Source: Acanthosepion esculentum
Lineage: Eukaryota > Mollusca > Cephalopoda > Sepiida > Sepiidae
Reading direction: 5' to 3'
DNA: 64,000 bases
Assembly: GCA_964036315.1 (NCBI GenBank)
Contig: OZ038498.1
Location: forward strand, 10,045,861 to 10,109,860
Shown: piece after piece, positions 1-10,480 of the stretch
Position numbering within the stretch: position 1 is the first letter of the stretch
Layout: each line of letters begins with the position of its first letter
Translations under genes and position numbers: made by a program
The notes under the pieces: model-generated
Seen by the model: the letters and a program-made list of their open reading frames with translations, nothing else
What the model was told of the DNA's origin: nothing
The model's database searches: none

Positions 1-118
1 ATTCTAGATGGACATCAGCTGACAGATTATGCTCGAACTAGGCTCCGTCGGTCTAGGGCAATCAGTCGGGGTCCTTACTCTTACAGATTTTCACCCTGTT
101 TGTTATTAGATCTAAACG

Positions 119-2716
119 ATGACTATCAAGTTGGCATGTTTAAATGCGAAGGGCTTGAGAGATCGGGGTAAAGCAGCCCGCCTGTTTCATGACTTCCTTT
201 GCTTTCATGTATGTGGCCGTGATCCAGGAGACTCACTTTGCGAGGTCGATGCCTGTGTTCCACACACGACTGTCGTCTATTCTGCATACGGGGACCGATG
301 AGCCATAGGAAATTGCTTGCTGGTGAAGTGTTTCCTCGACGCGAGGTTGGGCAATGTCCATGTCGGCAAGTGTTACCCGTTGGTCGGGGCTGATATTACC
401 ATGAAAAGTTGCTCGTTTCGAGATGTTGCGTTTTATGCGCCCAACAATCAGACTGGAATGCCATGATGGACCCCAAGCTAGACAAGGGGCGGGGAGCTAG
501 TTAGAGGTGGAATGATCGCATCTTGCATGATCTGGTCGACGAATTTGGTCTCGTTGATAGATACGGGTTGATTACCCTGACCGGTGGGAGATGTGGACGT
601 AGACTTTTAACTAGCCGTCTAGCCACGTGGTCAGCTACCTGGATAGAATGTTAGTGAGTAGCGAGATTGTCCCACGTTCCACTAGTTAGGCTATTCGGAC
701 TACAAACTCCTTTGGGTACGGATGACGTTAGACGCTAAGCCTAGAATGTCTGGACACTGGAAGTTCAACGTGTTCTTACTGGACATTGAGGACTTCCGGC
801 TACAATTGACTAGATTAGTGAAGCAGGAATTAGTAGGACGGTTGTTGGACATAAGTGGTGTGAGAACCTTAAGAATAGGGTTAGATCTTTCACCACCGAA
901 TATAGCTAACGACGCTTTAGATAAGGCTAAGAATATAAAGTCATTAAAAGATAGTTTGGTCTGGGCAGTGACTGGGGGATCCCCTATAGATAGGCTTAGC
1001 TTTGGAGCATTCGGCTAGCGAGCGCTATAGAGGAAAGTTAGTTAGGGTTAAGTTGACGAAAACGTCCAATGAACATGGGCGCAGAATTGTGCAAAGTGAA
1101 AATACGTCGATGTTTCAATCGTTACATTCGTCAGGTCGACACCCCGGATGGAGACAGCCTGCGGTCGGCCAACATGTACGAGGCGCGTTTCGGCAGCATT
1201 TCCAGAACCGATTTACCAAGGAGCCTGGTCTCTGTGAGCAAGAGTTTCACAGCTATTTAGCTGACTTTCCTCAAGTGGAGCGGTTGACTGTGAGGGTGAG
1301 GTCACAGTGGGCGACGTCCACAAGGCATTGAAGAGGGTCAGCAGTGCGAAGTCTCCGGGACTTGATGATCTGTCCTACGAATTGACACATTTTGACTGCA
1401 GTGTTCATCAAATGGTTCCGGCAGGTGTTCGTACCCGATCGGATCTCCAGAGATGTGATCACGCTGTTGAAAAAGGACAAACTTGGTGGTCGGGAATTAG
1501 ACGATTAATTCTGCTAAACTCATTTAAAGATTTGGGCCAAGATCCAGACGGAGCGTTTGCACTCAGTTGCCGAAATTCTGTTAGGACTGGAGCAAACTTG
1601 TACTGTGATCCGCCGGACAGTTCAGAGCAACCTGCATTTGATCCGCACGATCATAGATGACGTAAAAAACAAGAAACTGCGCTAATCAATTTGGATCAGT
1701 TCGACAGAGCTGACCATCAGTATCTGGCGCCTCTCTGCAACTGGATAAACCTGCTGTATCGTTCCTCCAGTGCGGTGGTACAGGTGAATGGGAAGCGGTC
1801 GGCCGCTTTTGCCCTGACGCGATTGGTTCTCTTCCGGGTTGTCCGCTGTCTCCCCTACTTTACACTTTGTCCACTGGAGGCTCTCCTGCGCCGTGTGAAG
1901 GACAGGTTGTACAGTCCGGCCCTACGCAAAATCGATCTCTCTGAAGGCGCTCGAGCCGGGGTTTTTGTTTTTGTGTACGCGGATGGCGTATCCATTTCCT
2001 TGTCGTGCCGCAACGGGGCATTGAGGTGGTGCAGAAGGCGCTGAAACGGTACGAGAAAGTTACGGGGACCAAGATTAACCGTAACAAGTGTTCCGTCTTG
2101 CGTTTAGGTCTGTATCCAGCGTCTCTGTTATGCGGGTGGCGCTGGGAATGCCGCACTTGGCGATTCAAAGACACGTCTCGAGGCTGCTATTTCTACGCTG
2201 CGCATTGACAGAGGGATCACTGTGGACGAAGAGTGTTAGAGACGCCTTCACTTTTTCCTTACTATCACTCATTTCCATCCCGAGATGAGTGTCGAGTGTT
2301 ACTCCTTTGTCCAGTGAATTTTCTCGGAGCAGGAGGACATTGTATCTGGAATTAATGGAGGGAGATAACGTCGGACACTGTCTGTGGGCAAACCGATTGT
2401 CGGCGGAAAAATTGCGCTCTTTCTGGTCTTGGTGCCAGCGGCGGACTACCTTAGCAACCTTGACTTTTCGCATACCTGGAACCGGCCGCCTCTCAATGAC
2501 ATGCGTTTCAGAGCGGGATTGGTAGAAATGTCCGATTGTCATCGGTGTGATTGTGGCTTAGAAGTAATGGTTGAGCATGTCTTCTTCTGTTGTCTGCTGC
2601 TGCGCACATTCTGTGAGAATATTGGCGAGGTGACGGCTCGTATCGCTCTGAACATCTCGTGTCCATCGATCTCGCATACGTGTGCGATAATGTGTCGCCG
2701 CCGTGGTCCAAGGTAA
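119..2716 (+). pseudogene. Decayed non-LTR retrotransposon (LINE), endonuclease plus reverse transcriptase
   Basis: Fragments of a LINE polyprotein run in order on this strand but in several frames. At 119-301 is an endonuclease start (TIKLACLNAKGLRDRGKAAR). At 722-1018 is the linker between endonuclease and RT. At 1307-1400 is the start of the RT domain (KSPGLDDLSYEL), at 1691-1800 the block DQFDRADHQYL followed by VVQVNGKRSAAF, and near 1965-1985 a mutated catalytic box (VYADGV where YADD is expected). At 2520-2620 lies a C-terminal cysteine-histidine motif (CHRCDCGLEVMVEHVFFCC) of the type found after LINE RT domains. Stops and frame changes break it throughout, so it cannot be active. I could not assign the clade. 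The left edge may lie outside the window. Confidence 0.8.
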
Positions 2717-3324
2717 AATGGTAGGTGTTTTCTACGCTGTTAGCCGTGGTAAGAATGGTGGCGTGGTTGACGCGAATGGAGGGAATCTTTTGAGACGAAA
2801 ACTCTTCTCATAAGGATCTGATTGGATTCTTTGGGCATCAGTTCAGGATGAAGTTTATAACTGTTAGAAAGCGTTTGTCTTCGACATATTACAGCAAAAG
2901 GTGAGTGAAAATTGCGAGCCTGGTTTGCGTGAATCCTGCCAATTTTGATTTCCTTTTTTAGTTTCCTTACGTGACAACGGCGCAGAATCCTGACGGATCC
3001 CATCCTTACTTTTCTTGTGTCCATCTTGTTATGTGTCTGTCATTCCCGGCGTTCTCTTTTTTTCTGAATGTCCTGGCCAAGATTTCCAGTCTTCCCATAT
3101 TTTATCCTCGTATTTTACATTGACTGGACCAGCCTTTTTGTATTTTCCCATTCCTAAATTGATTCGTCCCTTTCCCGCTACTAGTGAGTGGGCTGCTTAT
3201 CGGTAGAATACAGCACCGCTCATTTTTGTGGGTTGGACGGACCAGGCTAACGCAGTTTCATTTTTAGGTTCATCCCCTCCCACGTTCATTTCCTGATGAA
3301 ATTTGTATATAATTTTAAAACAAA

Positions 3325-3327
<3 letters not shown>
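2717..3327. other. Intergenic, no gene seen
   Basis: This follows the LINE relic and may include its 3' UTR. No convincing coding signal was seen. A CTGATGA heptamer at 3293-3299 is followed by an AT-rich hairpin and AAAAC, which resembles a hammerhead core with the conserved G mutated, directly beside the next (TA)n array. Confidence 0.4.

Positions 3328-3395
<68 letters not shown>
3328..3395. repeat. (TA)n microsatellite
   Basis: An almost uninterrupted TA dinucleotide array of about 68 bp, directly left of the palindrome at 3401-3581. Confidence 0.97.
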
Positions 3396-3398
<3 letters not shown>

Positions 3399-3400
3399 TA

Positions 3401-3581
3401 CACAATAAAATCCCAAATTACCTCATATTGGGTGGATATATCTATTTCAACCGATGAGAAGTACGCCAATTTTATTCAACTCCGGTGTATAGAGCCGGAG
3501 TTGAATAAGACCGCCGTACTTGTCCTCGGTTGAAATAGATATATCCTCTTCCCATATGAGGTAATTTTAAATTTTGTTGTG
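3401..3581. repeat. Long imperfect palindrome (foldback)
   Basis: The left arm (3401-3485, starting CACAATAAAAT and ending AACTCCGG) is the reverse complement of the right arm (3495-3581, starting CCGGAGTTGAATAA and ending ATTTTGTTGTG). Arms are about 85 bp with a few mismatches and a 9-bp centre. No coding content. It could be a foldback element or an inverted duplication made by template switching. Confidence 0.85.
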
Positions 3582-3685
3582 GAATTTATATGCACTGTTA
3601 TAATAAATACATTGCGCTCTTTTTATGGATCAGTTTTAATATTTGATATTACTAGGATCTACGTATCCAATGGATTTATTACCTG

Positions 3686-3687
<2 letters not shown>

Positions 3688-3758
<71 letters not shown>

Positions 3759-3760
3759 TG
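3688..3760. repeat. (TA)n microsatellite
   Basis: TA array with one G interruption, directly followed by a copy of the dispersed ribozyme-type repeat that starts GAAGAAATATAGTCTTAAGG. Confidence 0.95.
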
Positions 3761-3921
3761 AAGAAATATAGTCTTAAGGTGTGCTATATTTATGGGGTAA
3801 AGTGATCAATATCAGAGATAGAGCCTGTGTAAATATAAAAGTGAACATTGAAGTCAACACTTAGAAGCAACAGTCTGCTTCATGCTAGACGCAATCATCA
3901 GGCCATGTTCGCTTTTATATA
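3761..3921 (-). repeat. Dispersed hammerhead-type repeat, copy 1
   Basis: This sequence recurs at 9756-9900, 18895-19045 and 22050-22225. Landmarks read on this strand are GAAGAAATATAG, a CAATATCAGAGATAGAGC box and GTGAACATTGAAGTCAACAC. The family repeatedly abuts (TA)n. The ribozyme-like core lies on the minus strand near 3869-3901. A solo LTR interrupts the copy at 3922. Confidence 0.75.
3864..3910 (-). ncRNA. Hammerhead-like motif, partly degraded
   Basis: On the minus strand CTGATGA (3895-3901) is followed by a short stem II (TGC/GCA around GTCTA) and GAAG where GAAA is expected. Next comes GCA-GAC-TGT, which could form a 3-bp stem III with a G.U pair, then U at the cleavage position. 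The 15.1 change makes activity doubtful. The intact relative is at 22081-22113. Confidence 0.4.
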
Positions 3922-4147
3922 TGTTATGGGTCCTTACCTGTAACTACAGAATGGACTCTTCCTAACACTATGTATACTACGCCTCTCAAGAGAGAGGGAT
4001 GAATCGAGCCGATAGTAGTTCACTCCAAACCAGACTGACAGTCATACTAACACTTTCCACATCTTGTATTATTATTCCGTGTAATATATCTTCGTCATTT
4101 CTACTCTTGTGTTCGTGTTGTTCTTCCTTGGTTCTAACCTGGATCAT

Positions 4148-4151
<4 letters not shown>
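3922..4151 (+). mobile_element. Solo LTR of a Gypsy-type element
   Basis: Starts TGTTATGGGTCC and ends GGATCATAACA, so the termini are short inverted repeats. It matches, in inverted orientation, the two LTRs flanking the Gypsy relic at 51812-55040. ATATA flanks it on both sides (3917-3921 and 4152-4156), consistent with a 5-bp target duplication but not diagnostic beside a TA array. Probably left by LTR-LTR recombination. Confidence 0.85.

Positions 4152-4211
<60 letters not shown>
4152..4211. repeat. (TA)n microsatellite
   Basis: Pure TA array between the solo LTR and the hammerhead-like motif at 4228-4284. Confidence 0.97.
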
Positions 4212-4214
<3 letters not shown>

Positions 4215-4227
4215 CAAATAGGAAATT

Positions 4228-4284
4228 TATATCAATCTAACATGTTTCACTTTTATTAAAGCTTCGTCAGAGATTGAGAGAAAA
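4228..4284 (-). ncRNA. Candidate hammerhead ribozyme
   Basis: On the minus strand CTGACGA (4264-4270) is followed by a 5-bp stem II (GCTTT/AAAGT) and GAAAC (GAAA at 4248-4245). A minimal stem III follows, then GTT at the expected cleavage triplet. Stem I is a perfect 7-bp helix: TCAATCT just upstream of the core pairs with AGATTGA just after the cleavage position. All core positions of the family are present. The tiny stem III resembles the minimal hammerheads described in Penelope-like elements, which are thought to work better as dimers. Activity is not shown. Confidence 0.6.
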
Positions 4285-6089
4285 TAGACAAAAAGACAGA
4301 AACTCTGGTCAGTTCCCATTGGTCAGACACACGTCACTTGCATTAAAACCGTAGATAATCCTATATGTATGTAAGTGTGTGAAGATTCTTGTATGTCTAA
4401 GCGGGCATCGGATGGTAATGTGTATTCGTAATTGTGTATATGTATCTGTCTAGTGGAAGTTATACAAGAATTTTCACAAACTTACATACATATAGAATTA
4501 TCTACGACTCTAACTTTTGGGCGTTTATTTTTAAGCGTATATGCTAATTTATATTGTTGTAAGTTTAATCCATGTCTTTTCTGAAGGCATGAACATTATG
4601 ACTTTTGTGACCGTTGTTCGTGCCAACATCCATGGAACTTTCTAGCCATCGTACTGTTCACATTTTAATTTAGTAGCAGATAAGTATTTCAGATTTCATC
4701 CAAGATGGTTTGCCAATAAATTTTTAATATTTAACATAGTGTTAAATGTTACAAATAGTAAACGTTTATTATAAACGTTATCTTGGTGTAAAATAAAATG
4801 AAATTAAATACGATATAATAGATATAGGTGAATTACTAGTATCAGGCCGAGAAAAATACAAGCTGGAGAAATTTAGTACCGATATACAGATATTTACCTT
4901 GACAATTAGTATGTCCTCTATCCGACCATGTTTATTTCTGCTTATCTGGTATCGAGTTTATATATATTTTTTTAATTTTCCACAATTCACTCTTTACTTC
5001 TTACGAAACAATTGCCTTTCTTTATAACAAAGCTTTTTGTCTTATTGCATTACTCTTAGGTAACATTCCAACAATTTGATCCGTTTTTTAACAATTTGAT
5101 CTTTCTATATGGATTTATATGGATCTTGCTATATGGTTTTTTGTTACTTTTGAAGGTTTCCCCCAGTATTTGAAGATTATATTGTGAATCTTTTTAAGAG
5201 ACTTTTATATTTTGATCTGTTATCTACATTTAATTAAAAAAAAAGGCACAACACAACATTTTTGTGCAAGCCTATTTCTGTAAAAATTTCATTGTCTGAT
5301 ATTGTTTCATGTAATAAATGTTGGTTCCTTTCAACTTTTGTTTATTTTTGTACGCGCCTTTTTTAATATTCGGGATAAGAACGTTCTCTCTTCTCCCATT
5401 CTCGTCAGGGAAGATACTTTTATATTTCGGACTAGGTACTTCCACAGATTCACCATGTAATTATGAACTAGGTACCTCTACAGATTCACCATATATGATA
5501 ACTAGGTTTCTCCACAGATTTACCATACCTAATGATAATGGTAATAATGAATTTTTAAAAATAAAAGGTTTCTCTTAAAGCTTTTATTTTAGTTTTAATT
5601 TGAAGCTAATAGACTAAATTTAATATTCTCAATAAGTAAAATACTTTACCCTATTTCAAGACTTAATTTAAATTGACTGGAGTGAGTTTTTGTTTTTTGA
5701 TTCACTAACCATCGCTGATTTTAGCGCCATCTGTCATCACAATGTAATTCTCTTTATTAAAAAATCTTTCAAAAATAAAATATAGTTTTCTGAAACTTTA
5801 TTTGAGAATCATTAACTGATTTAATGTATAATTAATCTTATTTGAAACAAATATTACTTTAACACACGGTAAATTTATTTTAAGAATATCACGTGAACGC
5901 TTTTTTACGTCATTTTAAACTATTCAGTAATCTTAAAATTTAGGAAATATTCTGTTTTATTGAATTTTAGGCACTTCGGCTTTAAATTGACTATATTTAT
6001 CGCTCTTATTTCTTGATAATGTCGTGTATGGACATCCGTATTTACAAAAATCGGCACGATTATATAGATACAAAAAAATTCAAAATTCG
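4285..6089. other. AT-rich intergenic, no gene seen
   Basis: Both strands show only short chance frames. A local repetition of ACTAGGTacctcCACAGATTCACCAT occurs around 5430-5530 (three degenerate units). Nothing else recognised. Confidence 0.5.
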
Positions 6090-6700
6090 TTTTAAGGTAT
6101 TGGGGATCGCTAAATTGTGTTAAGCTTTTCCATTTACAATTTGTAATTATAGTTTTTAATTAATAACATCATCACCTAACATCTACAAAGTAAGATAGAA
6201 TTTTTAAAGATTTAAAACTTAATAAATTATTATAATTAAAATACAAAATGAAAACAATTCTTGTAAAAATTCATTAGTCACCGAATATTATTTATCTTAA
6301 GACAATAGTTTCCACAATATATCTTATTCATAAACAATTAAAAGCTTTTCTAATTAAATAATGTGTTAGTTTTATGGTATTTTTTATTTTACGATTCAGA
6401 GCAGAATTTCGGTAACTGGGGGTCCCGTTTTACAAAATGAAATTGATTTAAATTCCCCAAGTAGTTCTGCTTTTAACTGATATAAACATTGAGCTGTTCA
6501 AAAATTAATTTCTTGAAATTTCATCATATAAGTAGGTAGTAACAGATCTTAAAAAAACATTACCAAGATTTTCTAAAAAATAAATATTTTTCAAATAATT
6601 TCATTTATTTGTAAATAAGTCCTGAAAGTTTCATTAAAATCCGACAATTTGATTTTTGCAAGAATTTCCAAATCAATGTGCTTTTCACAATAATTATATC
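6090..6700 (+). repeat. Unnamed AT-rich interspersed repeat, copy 1
   Basis: About 600 bp matching 39460-40080 on the same strand and 50845-51200 inverted. Shared landmarks are CGCTAAATTGTG, AAAGATTTAAAACTT, GAAAACAATTCTTGTAAAAA and AAGTCCTGAAAGTTTCATTAA. No coding frame was seen. It is a repeat of unknown class, possibly non-autonomous. Confidence 0.7.
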
Positions 6701-6887
6701 TGATATATGACCTAAATAATGCGATAGCCCTGTGAGCAGGGGTTAACATACAGCTACTACATCCCTTACAGAAGAGTAAGACCCTCCTCCAAAATGGATA
6801 CTTGCAGACGAAAGTATAAGCCCAATGAATTCTTACCTTTTTTCACGAGAGCAAACCGTACATATGTTTGTTTTTTTTTTTTTTTAC

Positions 6888-7110
6888 TCATGTGTAAACC
6901 AGACCTCTACCATTTTGACTCTAGTGCAAACCGGACCTTTGTCTACCTTTTTAGACCTTAGTGAAAACCAGACGTCTTCCTTTTTACCCCTGGTGCAAAC
7001 CAAACTGATGTCTACCTCTTTGTGCAAACCGGGCCTATGTCTAACTTTTTGAACCCAGTGCAAAGCAGACATATGTTTACCTTTTCAACTCTAGTGTAAA
7101 CCAGACCAAT
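6888..7110 (+). repeat. Degenerate minisatellite, about 40-bp unit
   Basis: Diverged units built around GTGCAAACCAGACC, followed by TNTCTACCTTTTTGACTCTA, five to six copies. The small open frames here on both strands are repeat artefacts. Confidence 0.75.
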
Positions 7111-7119
7111 TCCTTCCAA

Positions 7120-7700
7120 CAAGTAAATCACAAATTGGAGACGCTTAAATTCAACAGGTGCAACAATTTGGGCGTCTGGAAAGCGCATCAACGGAAAGAG
7201 CGAAGATGGACAGAGATGGATGCCTTTAAGGGATAAGCAAAGGATTAAGAGACAGAAAATGTCCATTAGAAACAAAGGCAAGAGTACTGAACTCTTATGA
7301 AATATCAGCCCCCTTCCTCCACATGGCGCGAATGTCGGACAATCTCCCAACAGATGAAGAAGTGTACCGAAGCAACAAAAAAAAAATGCCGAGAACACCA
7401 CAAACCGAACATGTGAGCAGCGACGAAGTTCTGGAGACGATGATAATAAAAAGGACACTTATACTTAACATCAGGAGGAGATAATTGAAACCTCTGGGCC
7501 ACATAATGAGGAAAGAAGGCTTGAAAAATTTGACACTCACACGAGAGATCGACGGCAAGGGAGGCAGCAACGAATAACCTATTTGGTGAGCTTGAGTGGA
7601 TGGATGGAGGGAAAGGATTTGGGAACAAAATGACAAAGGTTATTAAGAGCTATAAAGGACAGGAGATTGTGGAGAGCCACGACCACCAATGCCTTGCATG
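7120..7700 (+). pseudogene. RTE-type LINE fragment, RT C-terminus
   Basis: Read across frames, this holds the 3' end of a LINE ORF: EVLETMIIKRTLILNIRRR, LGHIMRKEGLKNLTLT, and near the end GQEIVESHDHQCLAWTRL. The order and the GHxMR block match the C-terminal region of RTE-like RTs, also seen in the relic at 58270-58870 (minus). It is 5'-truncated, frameshifted and dead. Confidence 0.65.
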
Positions 7701-7778
7701 GACACGGCTTATATATATATATTATTTTATTCATTTTTTACTTATTCTAGTTTTTGAACGCTAATCATAACTTCAAAT

Positions 7779-7840
7779 GTATTGATATGTCAAATGTATT
7801 GATATGTATTGATATGTATTGATATGTATTGATATGTGAA
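7779..7840 (+). repeat. Short tandem repeat, GTATTGATAT unit
   Basis: Five to six tandem copies of a 10-11 bp unit. Confidence 0.85.
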
Positions 7841-7904
7841 AATACTCAAATTTTGAAATGCTACATCTTCCAGTTGAAATTATTATTCCCCTTTTTTTAA
7901 TCAT

Positions 7905-8015
7905 TTCTCAAGCTTTCAACCCAAGCAAGGCGATATAGCCACTAAGACGCAAAGTGGTCACTGAGTGTGAAAGTATATGAGAAAAACATTATTAAGGAGA
8001 AAGAGCAATACGTTT
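7905..8015 (-). mobile_element. LINE 3' UTR fragment
   Basis: Contains CCAAGCAAGGC then GCCACTAAGACGCAAAGTGG, closely matching 55095-55200 and resembling the 3' UTR of the LINE at 25215-27858 read in reverse. A short 5'-truncated copy without coding sequence. Confidence 0.55.
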
Positions 8016-8526
8016 AAAATTCTGTATTACTTTATGCCCAGGATGTGATGTTGTAATTAAGTGGAAACGAAATTTACGAATCCAAAATTGTAAAGATTAA
8101 TTAACGTCGTTTTACTATTCTATTTTTAAAATATTTTTTTATTTTTTTACTTTAATTATGAGAGCCTCAACATGGTTTTATTATGAAAAGGTCACGTGTT
8201 GGATTGAAGAAAATAGAAAAAATGTTTTTTAGCTAATGTTAATTAAAGTTTATCAACTATTAATGATAAAACAATATTTTCATTATTATAAAAGAAATTC
8301 CAGATTAATGTGTTCATTTTCTTGCTTACTTGCCTTTATTCTAATTTCATCTGTTCTTAAATTTTAAAATTAAAGAAAATTTTATAGTACTTTAATTTTT
8401 TCATAAAGCCTATTCAAACATAACTAAAAGTCAATAAAATAATTGCTGAAAATATGTTAATTTGTAAAATTTACTAGGTAGTTAAAAACAAAAAAAAAGC
8501 GTTCACTTAGATTTCGTAAATTTATG
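8016..8526. other. AT-rich intergenic, no gene seen
   Basis: No coding signal, RNA gene or repeat family recognised. Confidence 0.4.
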
Positions 8527-8539
8527 TCAATTCTGGTCA

Positions 8540-8970
8540 TCCATACTAGCTGTCATCACCACGGACTCAAGGAGACAGAAGATGAGGATTGACATTGAAT
8601 TTGAATTTGCATTTAAATTTTCGAAGGTCAAAGTTAATCGGAAAGCAAGCAGCAGGAAAAGAGTTCGACAAGCTTTATGTGTGAGGGAAGAAACTATTAG
8701 CATAGAACTTACGGTTACAACTAGCAATTTCAACGTTACAATTATGAAGCATAGCTGCCAAACTAGTACTGCACTTCAATTCGTAAATTCGAGGTACCAA
8801 AGAGGAAAACTCATCAGAACAATTTCCATGAAAATATTTATAGAAATGGTACAGGGAAGCTACGTTACGACGGTGAGAAAGTGACTGAAACCAAGATGCC
8901 AGGTCAGGACCGATATTTTTGCAGATTCTTCTATGGATTTTGTCAAGAATATATAGATACATAGCAGAAA
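8540..8970 (-). pseudogene. LINE C-terminal fragment, same family as 25215-27858
   Basis: On the minus strand the translation contains ILDKIHRRICKNIGPDL and LSHRRNVASLYHFYKYFHGN, nearly the same as the C-terminal block of the LINE at 27250-27420. Only this 3' part is present. It is diverged, has frame breaks, and lies head-to-head with the PLE fragment at 9001-9290. Confidence 0.8.
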
Positions 8971-9000
8971 TACCAGAACTGATGTGGTAGCAATATTCAC

Positions 9001-9290
9001 AGATTGTATCTCTGTAAAAAAGTAATTACATATGTTGGCTTGACGAACACAACATTATCAAAACTTCTTGCACTTCATTTGTCGGGTACATGTCTTACTG
9101 CACAACATCTAAAAAGCACATTGATGTCAACCTTCAGCAATACAGGAAAATATTTGTTGAGAACACCAATATACTACACCACGAATATAATAGACAAAAA
9201 CTTCAAATTCTCGAGGCCTTCTATATCAAAATCAACCAACCAACACTCAACAAATTTATTATGAATATAGCAACAACATAATAAAGTGCA
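9001..9290 (+). pseudogene. Penelope-like element fragment, GIY-YIG endonuclease domain
   Basis: Two overlapping frames together give a PLE C-terminus: VITYVGLTNTTLSKLLALHL, then after a frameshift YRKIFVENTNILHHEY and LQILEAFYIKINQPTLN. The YVG-T-TTLS-RL-LH pattern matches the GIY-YIG domain read clearly at 48218-48610. The reverse transcriptase part is missing. A hammerhead-like motif follows about 230 bp downstream, the arrangement expected at a PLE 3' end. Confidence 0.75.
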
Positions 9291-9514
9291 TATAACATCT
9301 GTATACTAATAATATTTTAGATTTCTATCAATTCCCGGTGAGCTCCCTTATATTGAAACCCTTGTTTTGTAAAGAAAAAATCCAAAACTATAAAAAGGAT
9401 ACATTTTAAAATTCTAAAATAACGAGAACAGAGCGTGTTCACACGTGTTTTCAAAGATCACTATGGCAACGGAATGCAGATTTTATCGCAGTTGCAATAT
9501 GTTTGTCTTTGTGA

Positions 9515-9560
9515 TTCACACCTGAAGATGATCTTAGAAAAGGTCGAAAGTACATGGGTT
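9515..9560 (+). ncRNA. Hammerhead-like core downstream of PLE relic
   Basis: CTGAAGA (9522-9528), then a 6-bp stem II (GATCTT/AAGGTC with one G.U pair), then GAAA (9546-9549). Stem III and the cleavage site are not clear. Its place just 3' of a PLE GIY-YIG relic supports a PLE-linked ribozyme remnant. Confidence 0.4.
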
Positions 9561-9680
9561 AAAAAAAACTACGACGCCTTCCCTGATGAATTTCATCTCA
9601 ACATCAAGAAACTCTTTAGACAACTGGAAATCATCAATATACAAATAAGTAAGCACAATATGTCTATATTATTCAAAGAA

Positions 9681-9721
9681 ACACACACACGCACACACAC
9701 ACACACACAAACACACACACA

Positions 9722-9760
<39 letters not shown>
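9681..9760. repeat. (CA)n followed by (TA)n
   Basis: An imperfect CA array (9681-9723) merges into a TA array (9724-9760). Confidence 0.95.
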
Positions 9761-9763
<3 letters not shown>

Positions 9764-9893
9764 TGAACATTGAAGTCAACACTTAGAGCCTCTAAGTGTT
9801 GACTTCAATGTTCACTTTTATATTTACACACGCTCTATCTCTGATATTGAGCACTTTATCCCATAAATATAGCACACCTTAAGACTATATTTC

Positions 9894-9900
<7 letters not shown>
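9756..9900. repeat. Dispersed hammerhead-type repeat, copy 2, collapsed to a hairpin
   Basis: The segment AAAAGTGAACATTGAAG...CTTAGA and its reverse complement are separated by only 3 bp, giving arms of about 30 bp around 9787-9791. The ribozyme core present between these arms in other copies is gone. The flank to 9900 matches the other copies (CTCTGATATTGAGCACTTTATCCC and TATATTTCTTCATA). (TA)n lies on both sides. Confidence 0.8.

Positions 9901-9929
<29 letters not shown>
9897..9929. repeat. (TA)n microsatellite
   Basis: TA array at the left border of the long palindrome. Confidence 0.95.
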
Positions 9930-9933
<4 letters not shown>

Positions 9934-10346
9934 CTGGATAAAATGAATGAAACAAAATTGGGTGTTTTTTTTATGAAAGTATTTATTTCTGTGTTTTTGT
10001 ATATATTTATTTATTTAATATTTCAGACCACCTAGGTCTTTCCTCAGAAATCAAATGAGAAACTGTGTTTGTGTGTTTGTTTACAGCGTTTGTTTACAGC
10101 GTTTGTCGTGAAGCGTGCGCATGTCACGTGATGTGCAATGCAACTTTGTTTGAATTTTTGGCTTCACGACAAACGCTGTAAACAAACGCTGTAAACAAAC
10201 ACACAAACACAGTTTCTCATTTGATTTCTGAGGAAAGACCTAGGTGGTCTGAAATATTAAATAAATAAATATATACAAAAACACAGAAATAAATACTTTC
10301 ATAAAAAAAACACCCAATTTTGTTTCATTCATTTTATCCAGATATT
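9930..10346. repeat. Very long near-perfect palindrome with mirrored hammerhead-like cores
   Basis: The left arm (about 9930-10118) is the reverse complement of the right arm (about 10162-10346), around 185 bp, with almost no mismatches seen by eye. The spacer is about 43 bp (GTGCGCATGTCACGTGATG onward). Each arm carries CTGAGGA, a 5-bp stem (AGACC/GGTCT) and GAAA: plus strand at 10228-10254, minus strand at 10047-10021. (TA)n arrays flank it on both sides. The low divergence suggests recent origin or ongoing arm homogenisation. Confidence 0.9.
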
Positions 10347-10385
10347 ATATACATATCAAGAAAGTATACGTGGCCTCTCATTATG

Positions 10386-10386
<1 letters not shown>

Positions 10387-10462
<76 letters not shown>

Positions 10463-10480
10463 ATATATATTTATATATAT
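10387..10480. repeat. (TA)n microsatellite
   Basis: Long TA array with two TT interruptions, to the right of the palindrome. Confidence 0.95.

Noticed and set aside
3303..3533. Tyr/Ile repeat proteins near every (TA)n array
   Set aside because: Pure artefact of TA dinucleotides, which never give a stop in one frame (ATA TAT).
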